DNA of 64,000 nucleotides. It comes from Bacteroidales bacterium UBA1309 (GTDB lineage Bacteria > Bacteroidota > Bacteroidia > Bacteroidales > Dysgonomonadaceae). Positions within the stretch are counted from its first letter, which is position 1. Each line of letters starts with the position of its first letter. The translations under genes were made by a program, and so were the position numbers. Below are positions 17,467 through 26,840 of the stretch, piece by piece. The stretch lies in contig DBTT01000004.1 of the NCBI GenBank assembly GCA_002307185.1, positions 70,977-134,976 of the forward strand. Reading direction: 5' to 3'. The notes under the pieces are model-generated. The model worked only from the letters and a program-made list of their open reading frames with translations. It searched no databases and was not told the DNA's origin.

Positions 17467-18807
17467 ATGAATAAAGAAGACCAATATGCAACGATATTAT
17501 CCAATTTAGGCATCGAAAGCCTGAATGAGATGCAAATTGCCGCTCAGGATACGATCATAAACAAGCAAAACACGATATTGCTATCTCCTACCGGTTCGGG
17601 AAAAACCCTTGCCTTTTTGTTTCCTATCAAGGAATTACTCAATGAGAACATAAAAAAAGTGCAGTGCATGGTGATCGCTCCATCTCGTGAGCTGGCTCTC
17701 CAAATAGAGCAAGTGTGGAAAAAAATGGGAACGAAATTCAAAGTGAATGTTTGCTATGGTGGACATTCCATTGATACCGAAATTAAGAATCTGAGCAATC
17801 CACCCGCCTTACTTATTGGTACTCCGGGACGGTTGACAGATCACCTGGATCGGAAATCGTTTGATCCTACAGACATAAGGATATTAGTGTTGGATGAGTT
17901 CGATAAATCTTTGCAATTAGGTTTTCAGGACGAAATGAATCGGATTATCACCCGCTTATCCAATTTGCAAAAAAGAGTTTTGCTTTCGGCAACCTCCGAT
18001 GTGGAAATTCCCGATTTCATACAAATGAAATCCCCCACGATTCTTGACCACACACAGAAAGAAAAAAACGACAGTCTTTTCATCAAGCAAGTGGTTTCGC
18101 CCGAAAAGGACAAAATAGAGTCGCTATTTCAGCTTATATGTTCGTTCGATTCAGAGCCGGCACTCATCTTCTGCAATCATCGGGAAGTGGCCGAACGGAT
18201 CAGTGATTTATTGAACGCAAAAGGAATACATTCCGGATACTACCACGGGGGCATGGATCAGGACGACAGGGAAAGGATTCTGATACAATTCCGAAACGGA
18301 AGTCTAAATTATCTGATCACTACCGACTTGGCGGCAAGGGGATTGGATATCCCGGAGATGAAGCACGTAGTCCATTACCATCTTCCAGCAAAAGAAAGCG
18401 AATTTGTCCATCGTAACGGGCGTACAGCCCGTATGCACGCTTCGGGTACTGCATACATTGTTTCGTTTAAGGAAGATAAGTTGCCAGATTATATACCTGC
18501 CCATATAGATACTCTTCGAGTTAAAGCAGGTGGTTCGCTTCCTCAACGCCCCGAATACCAGACAGTGTATGTGAGCGGGGGTAAAAAAAACAAATTGAAC
18601 AAAAGCGATATTGTCGGCTTTTTTCTACAAAAGGGTAAATTGGATAAATCTGATTTAGGGCTGATAGAGGTGAAAGACTTTATTTCCTTTGTTGCGGTTC
18701 GTTCTTCTAGGGTCAAAGATCTTTTGGCAAGTATAAAGGAGGAGAAAATGAAAGGCAAAAAGTACAAGATAGAAGTGGCAAGGAATGTGATTAAGAAGGT
18801 AGATTGA
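17467..18807 (+). CDS. DEAD-box-family RNA helicase (DbpA-like, DEFD variant)
   Basis: 446 residues. The helicase core is complete: Q motif (EMQIAAQD), motif I SPTGSGKT (residues 40-47), Ia APSRELALQ, Ib TPGRL, motif II LDEFDK in place of DEAD, motif III SAT, IV IFCNHRE, V TTDLAARGLD, VI HRNGRTARM. The last 70 residues (KKNKLNKSDIVGFFLQKGKL) resemble the DbpA RNA-binding domain, which targets 23S rRNA helix 92 during ribosome assembly. DEFD in motif II is typical of this Bacteroidota subgroup and should keep ATPase activity, since both acidic residues before Phe remain. Confidence 0.93.
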   Translation: MNKEDQYATILSNLGIESLNEMQIAAQDTIINKQNTILLSPTGSGKTLAFLFPIKELLNENIKKVQCMVIAPSRELALQIEQVWKKMGTKFKVNVCYGGHSIDTEIKNLSNPPALLIGTPGRLTDHLDRKSFDPTDIRILVLDEFDKSLQLGFQDEMNRIITRLSNLQKRVLLSATSDVEIPDFIQMKSPTILDHTQKEKNDSLFIKQVVSPEKDKIESLFQLICSFDSEPALIFCNHREVAERISDLLNAKGIHSGYYHGGMDQDDRERILIQFRNGSLNYLITTDLAARGLDIPEMKHVVHYHLPAKESEFVHRNGRTARMHASGTAYIVSFKEDKLPDYIPAHIDTLRVKAGGSLPQRPEYQTVYVSGGKKNKLNKSDIVGFFLQKGKLDKSDLGLIEVKDFISFVAVRSSRVKDLLASIKEEKMKGKKYKIEVARNVIKKVD

Positions 18808-18819
18808 TTCACCCTTGCC

Positions 18820-19153
18820 GGATGAATTCCCAGCGCCCACAGCGCCTACTCCAATCAACAATCCTCCTGAAATCTTCACTAACCTACGTTTCAAGCCCGT
18901 TGCCTTTATCATGGCGTGGCAAATCTGCTCAATGGTGAATCCAAGTTCATACGTACAATTATATATATTTCTACCCCTTCCTGATGATATTCCAGGCAGT
19001 AGAGCATAAAGCGCACCAGTTCCTTCTGCCATTCTCGCCCGTCCCGAACAGCACACCCGGACGAACAATCGTCAACTGCCGTTCTTGCCGATCTTTCGCT
19101 TGCCAAATGCCGTGTATCTTTTCCGCCACCAATTTGGAAAAATAAGACACCAT
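18820..19153 (-). pseudogene. Decayed NAD-dependent epimerase/dehydratase (nucleotide-sugar type)
   Basis: Three frames of the minus strand hold consecutive pieces of one sugar-nucleotide epimerase: LTIVRPGVLFGTGENG (about 19153-19000), then KELVRFMLYCLEYHQEG, then IYNCTYELGFTIEQICHAMIKATGLKRR and a GGLLIGVGAVG tail. A stretch between GENG and KELVRF is missing and the N-terminal Rossmann half is absent. It adjoins a flippase gene on the same strand, so it is a leftover of a surface-polysaccharide biosynthesis cluster. Confidence 0.8.
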
Positions 19154-19223
19154 TTACATCGCTGCTATTTGGGATTGCCGGCAAGACCCAAAAACAAATA
19201 AAAAGAAAGTCAGATAAAAAATT

Positions 19224-20723
19224 CTATTCCCTATTCCCAAAAATCCTATCCCTCAATTGTTTCAACGGAATAATCTTATTAAATTCATAAATGGAATAAA
19301 TGCAAGAAGCCAAAAACAACGAGATTCCGAGCAAATAGAACATCCATCCTTGCACATTTCGCACAAGCAAAAAAGCCAAAACTACAAATATTCCACAAAT
19401 AATGCTTTCAATCCACACCTGCTTGGACCAATTGAAGCGAATCAAACCTCTGGCAAAACCAAAGATAACCGCAAAATAAACCAGATAAGCGATCAGATAA
19501 GCTATTCCTGCCGCATTCAACCCAAATGAAGGGAACAACCAATAGTTGAAACCATAGTAAACAAGAAAAAATAAGACTTCACTCAGGATGTAATGTTTCC
19601 CTTTGTCTTTTGCCAAAAGGATGAAAGCCATCGGCCAAGATGCCACTTTGAGGAATGTACCCAAAATTTGCCACTGAAGAAGCGATTCGGCAGCCAAAAA
19701 TTTGGAGGAATAAAGCAAAGTCAGTGCCATAAAACCAAACAACAACATGCCCAAAATAATAGGAGTCGCCACCAGCAAGGCCACATAAGTTTGTTGATTA
19801 ATCAAGCGGGCGGATGCCACGCGTTGCTTGCTCACCTCACACAAACGAGGGTAAAAATCGGTTCCCATCGACTTCAACACCAGCATCAGATACACGTTTG
19901 TGATCGCCCACACAGATTGAAACAACCCGGCAGCTTCCACCCCTACCCTATTTGTTATAAAAATACGTATCAAAAACATAGTCAAGGCATTCACAATGGT
20001 TGCAGCAACCAAATAAGCTCCTAACCGAAACATCGATTTCCCTTTTCGTATAACCTCCGAAAAGGCGGGTCTCGCCGGTAAATTTTCCAGACTATTTTGA
20101 ATGGGGATATAGTATTTCAAAGACAAAAGGTAATATATCGCTGTCCCGACAATCAATACAGGCAAAATTCCATTTATTCCCCATAAAAAGAAAAACGGAA
20201 GTGTCAACACCAACGACAAGAAGTTACCCAACACCAAGACCTTGGCCATCTTAGAAATTTGCCTCAGGCCCTGCAAAACGATAAGCTGCCCTTGAAGAAG
20301 TGCAGACAATGCCACCACTAACGACAAACAGGCTATATAGACAGTGTGTGATGCATCGCCAAAAGTCCAAATACTAATGGGATAACACAAAAATAGACAA
20401 ATCATTCCAGCTGCCACAGCTGTAATTTCTACCAAACGACGCACCAGATTTACAATGTAGGCCAACCGCTGCTTATTGTCGGCAGCATTTGCAGAGGCTA
20501 TTTCTTTCACACCGGTCATCTCCAAACCTAAGCCGCTGATGCTCCGAACCATGTCGATAATGGATTGGTAAATACCGATCAAACCTACACCCGAAGCTCC
20601 CAAAAGGACAGCAATCACCTTGTTGCGGATCACACCGATAACAATGTTTATCAGTTGCGACCCACCAAAGATGCTTGTCGATTTGACAATCTGCTTGTAA
20701 GATGACAATTTGTTGGTTTCCAA
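19224..20723 (-). CDS. O-antigen/polysaccharide flippase (Wzx family)
   Basis: 499 residues, with about 12-14 hydrophobic segments along the whole length. Begins KQIVKSTSIFGGSQLINIVIGVIRNKVIAVLLG, typical of the MATE-like Wzx/O-antigen translocase group that flips undecaprenyl-linked repeat units across the inner membrane. No catalytic motifs are expected. Next to it are a decayed nucleotide-sugar epimerase (downstream) and an SDR gene (12 bases upstream), but no glycosyltransferases, so this looks like a truncated or split polysaccharide locus. Confidence 0.88.
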   Translation of the reverse strand: METNKLSSYKQIVKSTSIFGGSQLINIVIGVIRNKVIAVLLGASGVGLIGIYQSIIDMVRSISGLGLEMTGVKEIASANAADNKQRLAYIVNLVRRLVEITAVAAGMICLFLCYPISIWTFGDASHTVYIACLSLVVALSALLQGQLIVLQGLRQISKMAKVLVLGNFLSLVLTLPFFFLWGINGILPVLIVGTAIYYLLSLKYYIPIQNSLENLPARPAFSEVIRKGKSMFRLGAYLVAATIVNALTMFLIRIFITNRVGVEAAGLFQSVWAITNVYLMLVLKSMGTDFYPRLCEVSKQRVASARLINQQTYVALLVATPIILGMLLFGFMALTLLYSSKFLAAESLLQWQILGTFLKVASWPMAFILLAKDKGKHYILSEVLFFLVYYGFNYWLFPSFGLNAAGIAYLIAYLVYFAVIFGFARGLIRFNWSKQVWIESIICGIFVVLAFLLVRNVQGWMFYLLGISLFLASCIYSIYEFNKIIPLKQLRDRIFGNRE

Positions 20724-20735
20724 AAAGTAATAGAT

Positions 20736-21506
20736 TTAGCTCTTCAAAATATCCGACACTTTTCTTTTCTCGTTCAAGGAATAAGCTTTTATCAGAAAAG
20801 GAAAAGCACGTGCCACAGGCAAAAACAACCTGAACAACAAAGATGGATAAATATTCCGCTTGTCACGCTCTATTCCGTTAATAATTCCCCTCGCCACCGT
20901 TTCCTGGTCTTGACTTAGAAAAGGCAATGAAACGCTTCCTAAAGCTGCTTTTTCGAAGAATTCGGTTCGGGTAGCTACGGGATAAACATTTGAAACGATC
21001 AAATTGTCATTTTTCTCGAATCGATATGCTTCGAAAAACAAACGCAAGGCACCCTTTGTGGAGCAATAAAGTGCATAAGCGGGTAAAGGAAAATATGCTA
21101 CCCCGGAAATAAGTGTCACAAATTGAATTTGCCTTTCCCCTTCTGCAGCCATCAATTTCTCCAAGGAATAGATAGGCGAAAAGACATTCAGACTGAAAAT
21201 ATCCGAAATATGCCCCCAATCTGGTTTAATCAACCTTTCGGTATAAGTAAATCCTGCATTCGCTATAAAAATATCGATATGCCCCAATTTTTGCAAAGCA
21301 AATGAAAACAACTCATCCACCCCTTTTTGAGTGCTCACATCCAAAGAAATGGCAAAAATTATTCCTTCCTTCTTCGGAATCAACTCGCTACGGCGTGCAG
21401 CGGCAACAATTTTCACACCTTCATAAGCCGAAAGAAATTCAACCAAGCTTTTTCCTATTCCCGAAGAGGCTCCAGTGACAACAATGTGTTTCCCTTCTAT
21501 TTTCAT
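20736..21506 (-). CDS. Short-chain dehydrogenase/reductase
   Basis: 256 residues. Classical SDR: cofactor loop TGASSGIGKSLVEF (residues 11-24), NAG motif IANAGFTY, catalytic Ser in TLISGVAY and YxxxK as YCSTK. A hydrophobic C-terminal third (SLLFRLFLPVARAFPFLIKAY) may associate with the membrane. Substrate unknown. It starts the unit with the Wzx flippase, which suggests but does not prove a role in envelope sugar or lipid metabolism. Confidence 0.88.
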   Translation of the reverse strand: MKIEGKHIVVTGASSGIGKSLVEFLSAYEGVKIVAAARRSELIPKKEGIIFAISLDVSTQKGVDELFSFALQKLGHIDIFIANAGFTYTERLIKPDWGHISDIFSLNVFSPIYSLEKLMAAEGERQIQFVTLISGVAYFPLPAYALYCSTKGALRLFFEAYRFEKNDNLIVSNVYPVATRTEFFEKAALGSVSLPFLSQDQETVARGIINGIERDKRNIYPSLLFRLFLPVARAFPFLIKAYSLNEKRKVSDILKS

Positions 21507-21538
21507 AGTATGAATTAAAAAAGATATTCATCAAAAAA

Positions 21539-22981
21539 CTACATTTTCCTCCTCAATACCCAAAGCCCGACAAAAGTGAGCAAACCATTCATCATCAATA
21601 TTTCATACCCTACTTTGTAGCTAAAAAAATGCAAAAGCAAAAGTTCGGTGACATAACACAAAATGGGTGCAGCCACAGCAGCATAAGGCACCAACCTATC
21701 TTTCACCTCCCATTTGGTAAACAATCCGAAGGCAAACATTCCCAACAAAGGGCCATAAGTGTAAGAAGCAACTTTGTAAATAGCATCAATTATACTGTCA
21801 GACCCAATGTAATTGATTGCTAAAATTACTATTATAAACAGTATATTCACAAGAAAATGTACATTCAGGCGAATTTTTTTAGCCTTTTCAGCTTCTTTTT
21901 GTTTAATATCCAACAAATCCACACAAACAGAAGTAGTCAGTGAAGCCAATGCGGAATCGGCGCTAGCGAATGCGGCTGCTATAATTCCGATGGTGAAGAA
22001 AACCAGTACAGGAAATCCTAAATATTCCGTTGCCAAAATAGGTAAAATCTTATCGGATACATCAGGTAAAGCTATATGAAATTGATCAGCAAATCCTAAA
22101 AGCAAAATACCCAAACAAAGCAATATGAAATTGATGGGAATAAAAGCAAATCCGTACGAAAGCATATTTTTTCGGGCCTCTTTGAGGCTTTTGCAAGTCA
22201 AGTTTTTTTGCATGATATCTTGGTCTAATCCACTCATGACAACTGTGATAAAGATACCACTCAAAAATTGCTTCAGAAAATGTTGCTTGCTGCCCCAATC
22301 GTCAAAAACAAAGATGCGGAAATGCTCACTGCTTGTCACAAAATCCACTGCTCCTCCAAATCCGTGTCCCATCTTTGAGGACACCTGCCAAATAATCAAA
22401 ATGATAGCCGAAAGAAAACATAAAGTTTGGAGCAAATCAGTCCAAATAATTGTTTTCACTCCACTTCGAAATGTGTATCCCCAAATCAACAGGATAATTC
22501 CTATCACTGTGACAGGAAAAGGGATATTCCATTTTGAAAAAACAAGTGTTTGCAGGATCATCGCTACTAGATATAGCCGGGCAGCAGAACCAATGACCCT
22601 TGAAAGTAAGAAAAAAGAAGCTCCCGTTTTATACGAAAAAAAGCCAAACCTCTGATCTAAATATTCGTAAATGGTGGTCAATCTAAGCTTGTAATAAATA
22701 GGCAATAAAACAAAAGCAATGACCAAATAACCTACAAAAAAACCAAAAACCATCTGCATGTAGGTCATGTCGATATGCCGAATCATTCCTGGTACGGAAA
22801 TAAAAGTTACGCCTGAAATGGATGTTCCAATCATGCCGATAGCAACCACAATCCATGGAGATTTCCTGTTTCCTAAGAAAAAAGCATCGTTGTCAGAACT
22901 TTTACGGCTAATAAGATGAGAAATAATCAGCAAGATACTGAAATAAAAAAGTATTATTACGAAAATAAGAGTACCAGTCAT
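21539..22981 (-). CDS. Sodium:solute symporter (SSS family)
   Basis: About 480 residues with about 13 membrane segments. An in-frame ATG 15 bases upstream (22996) is possible, but the ATG at 22981 places the first membrane segment (TLIFVIILFYFSILLII) at the usual distance. SSS features: FFLGNRKSPWIVVAIGMIGTSISGVTF in TM1-2 and ASADSALASLTTSVCVDL for the sodium site region of TM8. The transported solute cannot be told. It ends 32 bases before the SDR gene and begins about 130 bases below a PafA-type phosphatase gene. Confidence 0.9.
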   Translation of the reverse strand: MTGTLIFVIILFYFSILLIISHLISRKSSDNDAFFLGNRKSPWIVVAIGMIGTSISGVTFISVPGMIRHIDMTYMQMVFGFFVGYLVIAFVLLPIYYKLRLTTIYEYLDQRFGFFSYKTGASFFLLSRVIGSAARLYLVAMILQTLVFSKWNIPFPVTVIGIILLIWGYTFRSGVKTIIWTDLLQTLCFLSAIILIIWQVSSKMGHGFGGAVDFVTSSEHFRIFVFDDWGSKQHFLKQFLSGIFITVVMSGLDQDIMQKNLTCKSLKEARKNMLSYGFAFIPINFILLCLGILLLGFADQFHIALPDVSDKILPILATEYLGFPVLVFFTIGIIAAAFASADSALASLTTSVCVDLLDIKQKEAEKAKKIRLNVHFLVNILFIIVILAINYIGSDSIIDAIYKVASYTYGPLLGMFAFGLFTKWEVKDRLVPYAAVAAPILCYVTELLLLHFFSYKVGYEILMMNGLLTFVGLWVLRRKM

Positions 22982-23111
22982 ATCAAATAGTTTCAATTGT
23001 GTACAAATCTATAAAATCTTCATTCAGCTTACAAACTAAGGGGATATAGAAAAAAGAAAAACCTGCAAACTTATCCGCTCACAGGTCTCATATTCCAAAA
23101 TTTTGATGTAT

Positions 23112-24767
23112 TTATTGTCCTAATACGGATAAAATAGGTTTTCCTATACATCCGTCAGGCATCTGTATGTGCAGCAAGGCGGCAATCGTGGGAGCAATGT
23201 CTGTCATATACACCTCCTTATTGGATTTTCCGTGCTTGATCCCCCACCCCATCCAAATTAAAGGAATATGTGCATCATAAGGATTCCAAGCTCCATGAGT
23301 TCCTCCTTTCAGATTGCTGTCACTGTACCATGCTGGTTTCAATATGATTTGTATTTCACCACACAATTCACGGTTGTAACCATTGATTATTTTTTCTTTC
23401 ACTGCGGAAGGGATCGCAGCTTCCGCAACTTTTGCCGTTTCGACTACATAAGCCACATTAGATTGTTTTTTGAAAAAATCGATGCAATCTTCAATTAATT
23501 TTTTCTTATCAATATCTTTAGTAATGTTCTTATAATTAAAATTCACTTGGTAGTTAGATAAGCTCAACACCAAATTATTAATATTATATTTTTCCTTCAA
23601 ATATTGATTTAGCTCTGTACGCACAGCATTTTCGTTCCAATTTCCTGCCGGAATCTTATTGTCCAACAAAAATTGTGCATTGTGGCTTGCACCATGGTCT
23701 GCCGTGAGAAACAATACATAATTTCCCTTACCAACCTTTGCATCCAAATAAGCAAAAAAGTCCGCCAAGTCCTTATCCAAGCGAAGATAATTATCCTCAA
23801 TTTTCACAGAGTTAATGGTAAATTGATGCCCAATATAATCAGGTGAAGAAATACTGATAGCCAAAAAATCTGTATTTTCATGTTTTCCAAGTTGTTCATT
23901 TCCAATAGCTTCTTTGACCATATCCAATGTGAGTGTATTTCCATAAGGAGTAGCGGCAATGAGCCCATATCCGTTTTTCTTTACCAACTCGGAAGTCTTT
24001 ATTGGAAATTGGGTATTGTCGCTATTTTCATACAATTCCTCGTAATTATTTTTGTCATCCACACTTTGCGTATAAGTATTTATTGGATAGAGCGTGTTCC
24101 AATCTTTTTTCAAATATTGTTCGGGAAGTTTCCTTTTGTTGAAATCCACCAACCATTTGGGCAATTCCTTCATATACCAAGTGCTGGTGATAAAGTTTCC
24201 GGAAATTCCATCATACCAATAGGCGGCATCGGCAGCATGGCCAGCAGGAAGGATAGCACCTCTATCTTTAATAGAAATGCCTATTACTTTCGATTTAAAA
24301 TTTGTGGCCAGTTTCAATTCGTCTGTGATGGTTGTGGCTTTGAGATTGAAAGGTGACATTTTTCCTTTTTTGTAATCTTTATCTCCATTTCCCACACTGT
24401 AAACCGTGCTGTCTTCGGTACAATACAAACTCTTTCCTGTGGACTGAACGATGAAATCGTTTCCAGCAATTCCATGAATGGAAGGAACGGAACCCGTATA
24501 AATGGTTGAATGACCGATCGCCGTGAAAGAAGGAACATAATTAAGCATCGTGTTTTCACACGAAAAACCCTCGTTCAGCAAACGCTTGAAACCATCTTTG
24601 CCATACCTGTTAGAAAAACGATACAAGTAATCCCATCGCATTTGGTCAACTACAATGCCCACAACCAGTTTAGGGTGATCAACTTGATTTTGAGAAGAAA
24701 TTGAAATTGACACTAAAAAAGAAAAAAAGTAAGTTGAAATTTTTATTATTCTCCTGATATTCATCAC
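23112..24767 (-). CDS. Secreted PafA-type alkaline phosphatase
   Basis: 551 residues with an N-terminal signal peptide (to about SSQ). Alkaline phosphatase superfamily: nucleophile Thr82 in PSFTAIGHSTIYTG, Asn103 in AGNDF, and the K-D-R pair (Lys167, Arg169) in SIKDRGAILPAGH, which matches the Lys/Arg pair that characterises Flavobacterium PafA as a phosphate monoesterase. Metal ligands are visible in VVDQMRWDY, LTADHGASHN and GTHGAWNPYD. It should release phosphate from diverse organic monoesters in the periplasm. No Pho box can be assigned. ATG 24767 is followed by a second Met, either could start. Confidence 0.93.
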   Translation of the reverse strand: MMNIRRIIKISTYFFSFLVSISISSQNQVDHPKLVVGIVVDQMRWDYLYRFSNRYGKDGFKRLLNEGFSCENTMLNYVPSFTAIGHSTIYTGSVPSIHGIAGNDFIVQSTGKSLYCTEDSTVYSVGNGDKDYKKGKMSPFNLKATTITDELKLATNFKSKVIGISIKDRGAILPAGHAADAAYWYDGISGNFITSTWYMKELPKWLVDFNKRKLPEQYLKKDWNTLYPINTYTQSVDDKNNYEELYENSDNTQFPIKTSELVKKNGYGLIAATPYGNTLTLDMVKEAIGNEQLGKHENTDFLAISISSPDYIGHQFTINSVKIEDNYLRLDKDLADFFAYLDAKVGKGNYVLFLTADHGASHNAQFLLDNKIPAGNWNENAVRTELNQYLKEKYNINNLVLSLSNYQVNFNYKNITKDIDKKKLIEDCIDFFKKQSNVAYVVETAKVAEAAIPSAVKEKIINGYNRELCGEIQIILKPAWYSDSNLKGGTHGAWNPYDAHIPLIWMGWGIKHGKSNKEVYMTDIAPTIAALLHIQMPDGCIGKPILSVLGQ

Positions 24768-24895
24768 TTTTTAAATATAAATATGGATAACCTTAGTGAA
24801 TATTTTGTACCGTGTAAAAGTAGGCAAATAATACGAACCCAGATTTATCATTTAATGCTTTTCATAACTATTTAGCCGAAATTTAATATAACAAA

Positions 24896-24929
24896 AGGCC
24901 TCTCCAAAATAAATCTTTTGAAGAGGCCT
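24896..24929 (-). terminator. Terminator of guaD
   Basis: AGGCCTCT / AGAGGCCT stem extended by A/T pairs, T-rich on the minus-strand 3' side, 21 bases after the guaD stop. Confidence 0.8.
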
Positions 24930-24949
24930 AAATGAAATATTGTTACTTG

Positions 24950-25423
24950 TTAATAAAGAACTTTATCGTCTTTGTCACGCCACATGCGGAATGCATCAAG
25001 CGACAATTCACGAAGAATTTGTTCAGATTTCACTTTTCTTAATTGAGGATCCAACTCAAATTCCTTGTAAATAAAAGAATCATCAAATCCGATAGCAGAA
25101 GCATCCAAATTAGAAGCAGCAAAACAAATTTTATCTATATGCGCCCAATATATGGCTGATAGACACATCGGACATGGCTCACAAGATGTATAAATCACAC
25201 AACCACTAAGATCAAAAGTCTTCAACTTTTTACAGGCTTTTCTTATCGCAAGAATTTCTGCGTGAGCTGTGGGATCTTTCATTATTGTGACACTGTTATG
25301 TGCTTGAGCAACAATTTTCCCATCTTTCACAATAATGGCTCCAAATGGTCCTCCACCTTTCAGTACACTTTTTTCTGACAAGCGTATTGCTTTTAACATG
25401 TATTTTGATACGTTCTGTCTCAT
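24950..25423 (-). CDS. guaD: Guanine deaminase (cytidine-deaminase fold)
   Basis: 157 residues, the length of the small zinc guanine deaminases of Bacillus type. Zinc and catalytic residues: HAEILAI (His and Glu) and SCEPCPMC (two Cys). GGPFGAIIVKDGKIV and the C-terminal GFDDSFIYKE, AFRMWRD match GuaD rather than the tRNA deaminase TadA. Converts guanine to xanthine. Single gene with its own promoter and terminator. Confidence 0.92.
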   Translation of the reverse strand: MRQNVSKYMLKAIRLSEKSVLKGGGPFGAIIVKDGKIVAQAHNSVTIMKDPTAHAEILAIRKACKKLKTFDLSGCVIYTSCEPCPMCLSAIYWAHIDKICFAASNLDASAIGFDDSFIYKEFELDPQLRKVKSEQILRELSLDAFRMWRDKDDKVLY

Positions 25424-25519
25424 TTAATATTGGTTTTCTAAATAATAAATATCACTTTAATGAAAAAAGTTTGGTTATTATTGATTTATAACAATCTTAC
25501 TACTAATTTGTTTTAGTAT

Positions 25520-25527
25520 CAAATATA
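25520..25527 (-). promoter_or_regulatory. -7 box of guaD
   Basis: TATATTTG on the minus strand, about 97 bases before the guaD ATG. Confidence 0.5.
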
Positions 25528-25528
25528 T

Positions 25529-26122
25529 TTATAACTTATTAAGTTGATCTATGTAATTTAAAATATCTTCTTTTCCTTCACCTTTTTCAGAAGAAGTGAA
25601 GAAAATAGAAGGTAATTCTTCCCATTCTTCACTCAATTTCTCGATGTAATTGTTGGTATTTATTTTCAAAGCAGACCTGCTTAATTTGTCACTCTTGGTG
25701 AATACTATACAAAATGGAATAGCTTTTTCACCCAACCAAGCCATAAACTCCATATCAATCAGCTGTGGTTCATGCCGGGAATCAATCAGCAAAAAAAGGT
25801 TGGTCATTTGGGTACGATTTAGAATATAAGTTTCTATAATCTTTGCTATCAAATTTCTTCCTTCTTTGCCACGTTGTGCATAACCATATCCTGGTAAATC
25901 CACAATATACCACTCATCATTGATGAGAAAATGATTAATAAGTTGTGTTTTTCCTGGCGTTGATGAAGTCAATGCTAATTTTTTACGATTAGTGAGCATA
26001 TTAATCAACGAAGATTTTCCTACATTCGAACGTCCTATAAAGGCGTATTCAGGCTTACCATCTTGGGGGCATTTTCGGTAATCCGTATTGCTTATGACAA
26101 ATTGCGCATCTTTAATTAACAT
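25529..26122 (-). CDS. engB: Ribosome biogenesis GTP-binding protein YsxC/EngB
   Basis: 197 residues. Small GTPase needed for assembly of the large ribosomal subunit. G motifs in order: G1 GRSNVGKSS, G2 STPGKTQ, G3 DLPGYGYA, G4 TKSDK, G5 TSSEKGEG. Length normal. Located alone with its own promoter. Confidence 0.97.
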   Translation of the reverse strand: MLIKDAQFVISNTDYRKCPQDGKPEYAFIGRSNVGKSSLINMLTNRKKLALTSSTPGKTQLINHFLINDEWYIVDLPGYGYAQRGKEGRNLIAKIIETYILNRTQMTNLFLLIDSRHEPQLIDMEFMAWLGEKAIPFCIVFTKSDKLSRSALKINTNNYIEKLSEEWEELPSIFFTSSEKGEGKEDILNYIDQLNKL

Positions 26123-26143
26123 AGTGATAAACTAAAATGAATA

Positions 26144-26151
26144 CAAAGATA
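26144..26151 (-). promoter_or_regulatory. -7 box of engB
   Basis: TATCTTTG on the minus strand, 22 bases before the engB ATG. Confidence 0.6.
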
Positions 26152-26262
26152 CTTATTTATGTCACAATCTCAATCTATATTGTTATTTGCCATGAAATCC
26201 TTTACTTCAGTGTCCAACCCTATTGGACATCGTTTATTTGTATCTGGTTTGAACTATTAAAT

Positions 26263-26778
26263 TTATTTGTAAGATGAAAGTGAATTGAAGCAAATTTCTC
26301 CATCGGGAGACAGAACAAAATAAGTCAGATCGGCTTTTTTAGTTTGCAATCTGCCTGAATAAATTGTAGCCAAAACTTCATCCTGCTCTCTTTCATTATA
26401 TGCATCTGAATTTGAAACTTTTACTTTTTTCAATGAATCTAAAGTATTTTCACCTTTAGTAATCACCTTTGCATAAGCATCCCGCAAAGTGGGTGTGCTA
26501 AGAATGGTTTTTGCACCATCCGAAAGCTCTTTTTTATACTTATCTATATTTTGTTGGACTGAGTCAATCTTGAACTGAATATTTTTTTCTGCCTTACTTT
26601 TTAATATAGCCAAACTATCAGCCACAGTGATTTCCTTTACCTCTTTTAAATCATAGATTTTTGCATCCATCCCATTTTTGGCTTGCAGATAATCTATGAT
26701 CGCGTTTTCTGGATCACTGGAGCAAGAAGTAAAAAACAATGCAAAAACAACAGATACGCAAACAACTATTCGTTTCAT
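26263..26778 (-). CDS. Hypothetical lipoprotein
   Basis: 171 residues from the ATG at 26776-26778, which directly precedes a lipoprotein signal (MKRIVVCVSVVFALFFTSCSS, lipobox FTSC). The rest is hydrophilic with a long predicted helix (about 50-120, rich in Lys, Asp, Ser and Gln) and then a short beta-type end. It resembles small Bacteroidales lipoproteins of unknown role. It begins 48 bases downstream of nadA, on the same strand, with which it may be cotranscribed. Confidence 0.75.
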   Translation of the reverse strand: MKRIVVCVSVVFALFFTSCSSDPENAIIDYLQAKNGMDAKIYDLKEVKEITVADSLAILKSKAEKNIQFKIDSVQQNIDKYKKELSDGAKTILSTPTLRDAYAKVITKGENTLDSLKKVKVSNSDAYNEREQDEVLATIYSGRLQTKKADLTYFVLSPDGEICFNSLSSYK

Positions 26779-26840
26779 ATAGAAATAATTCAATAAAATG
26801 CTAATTTTAATAATTAAAGCAAACTCACAACTACTATATC

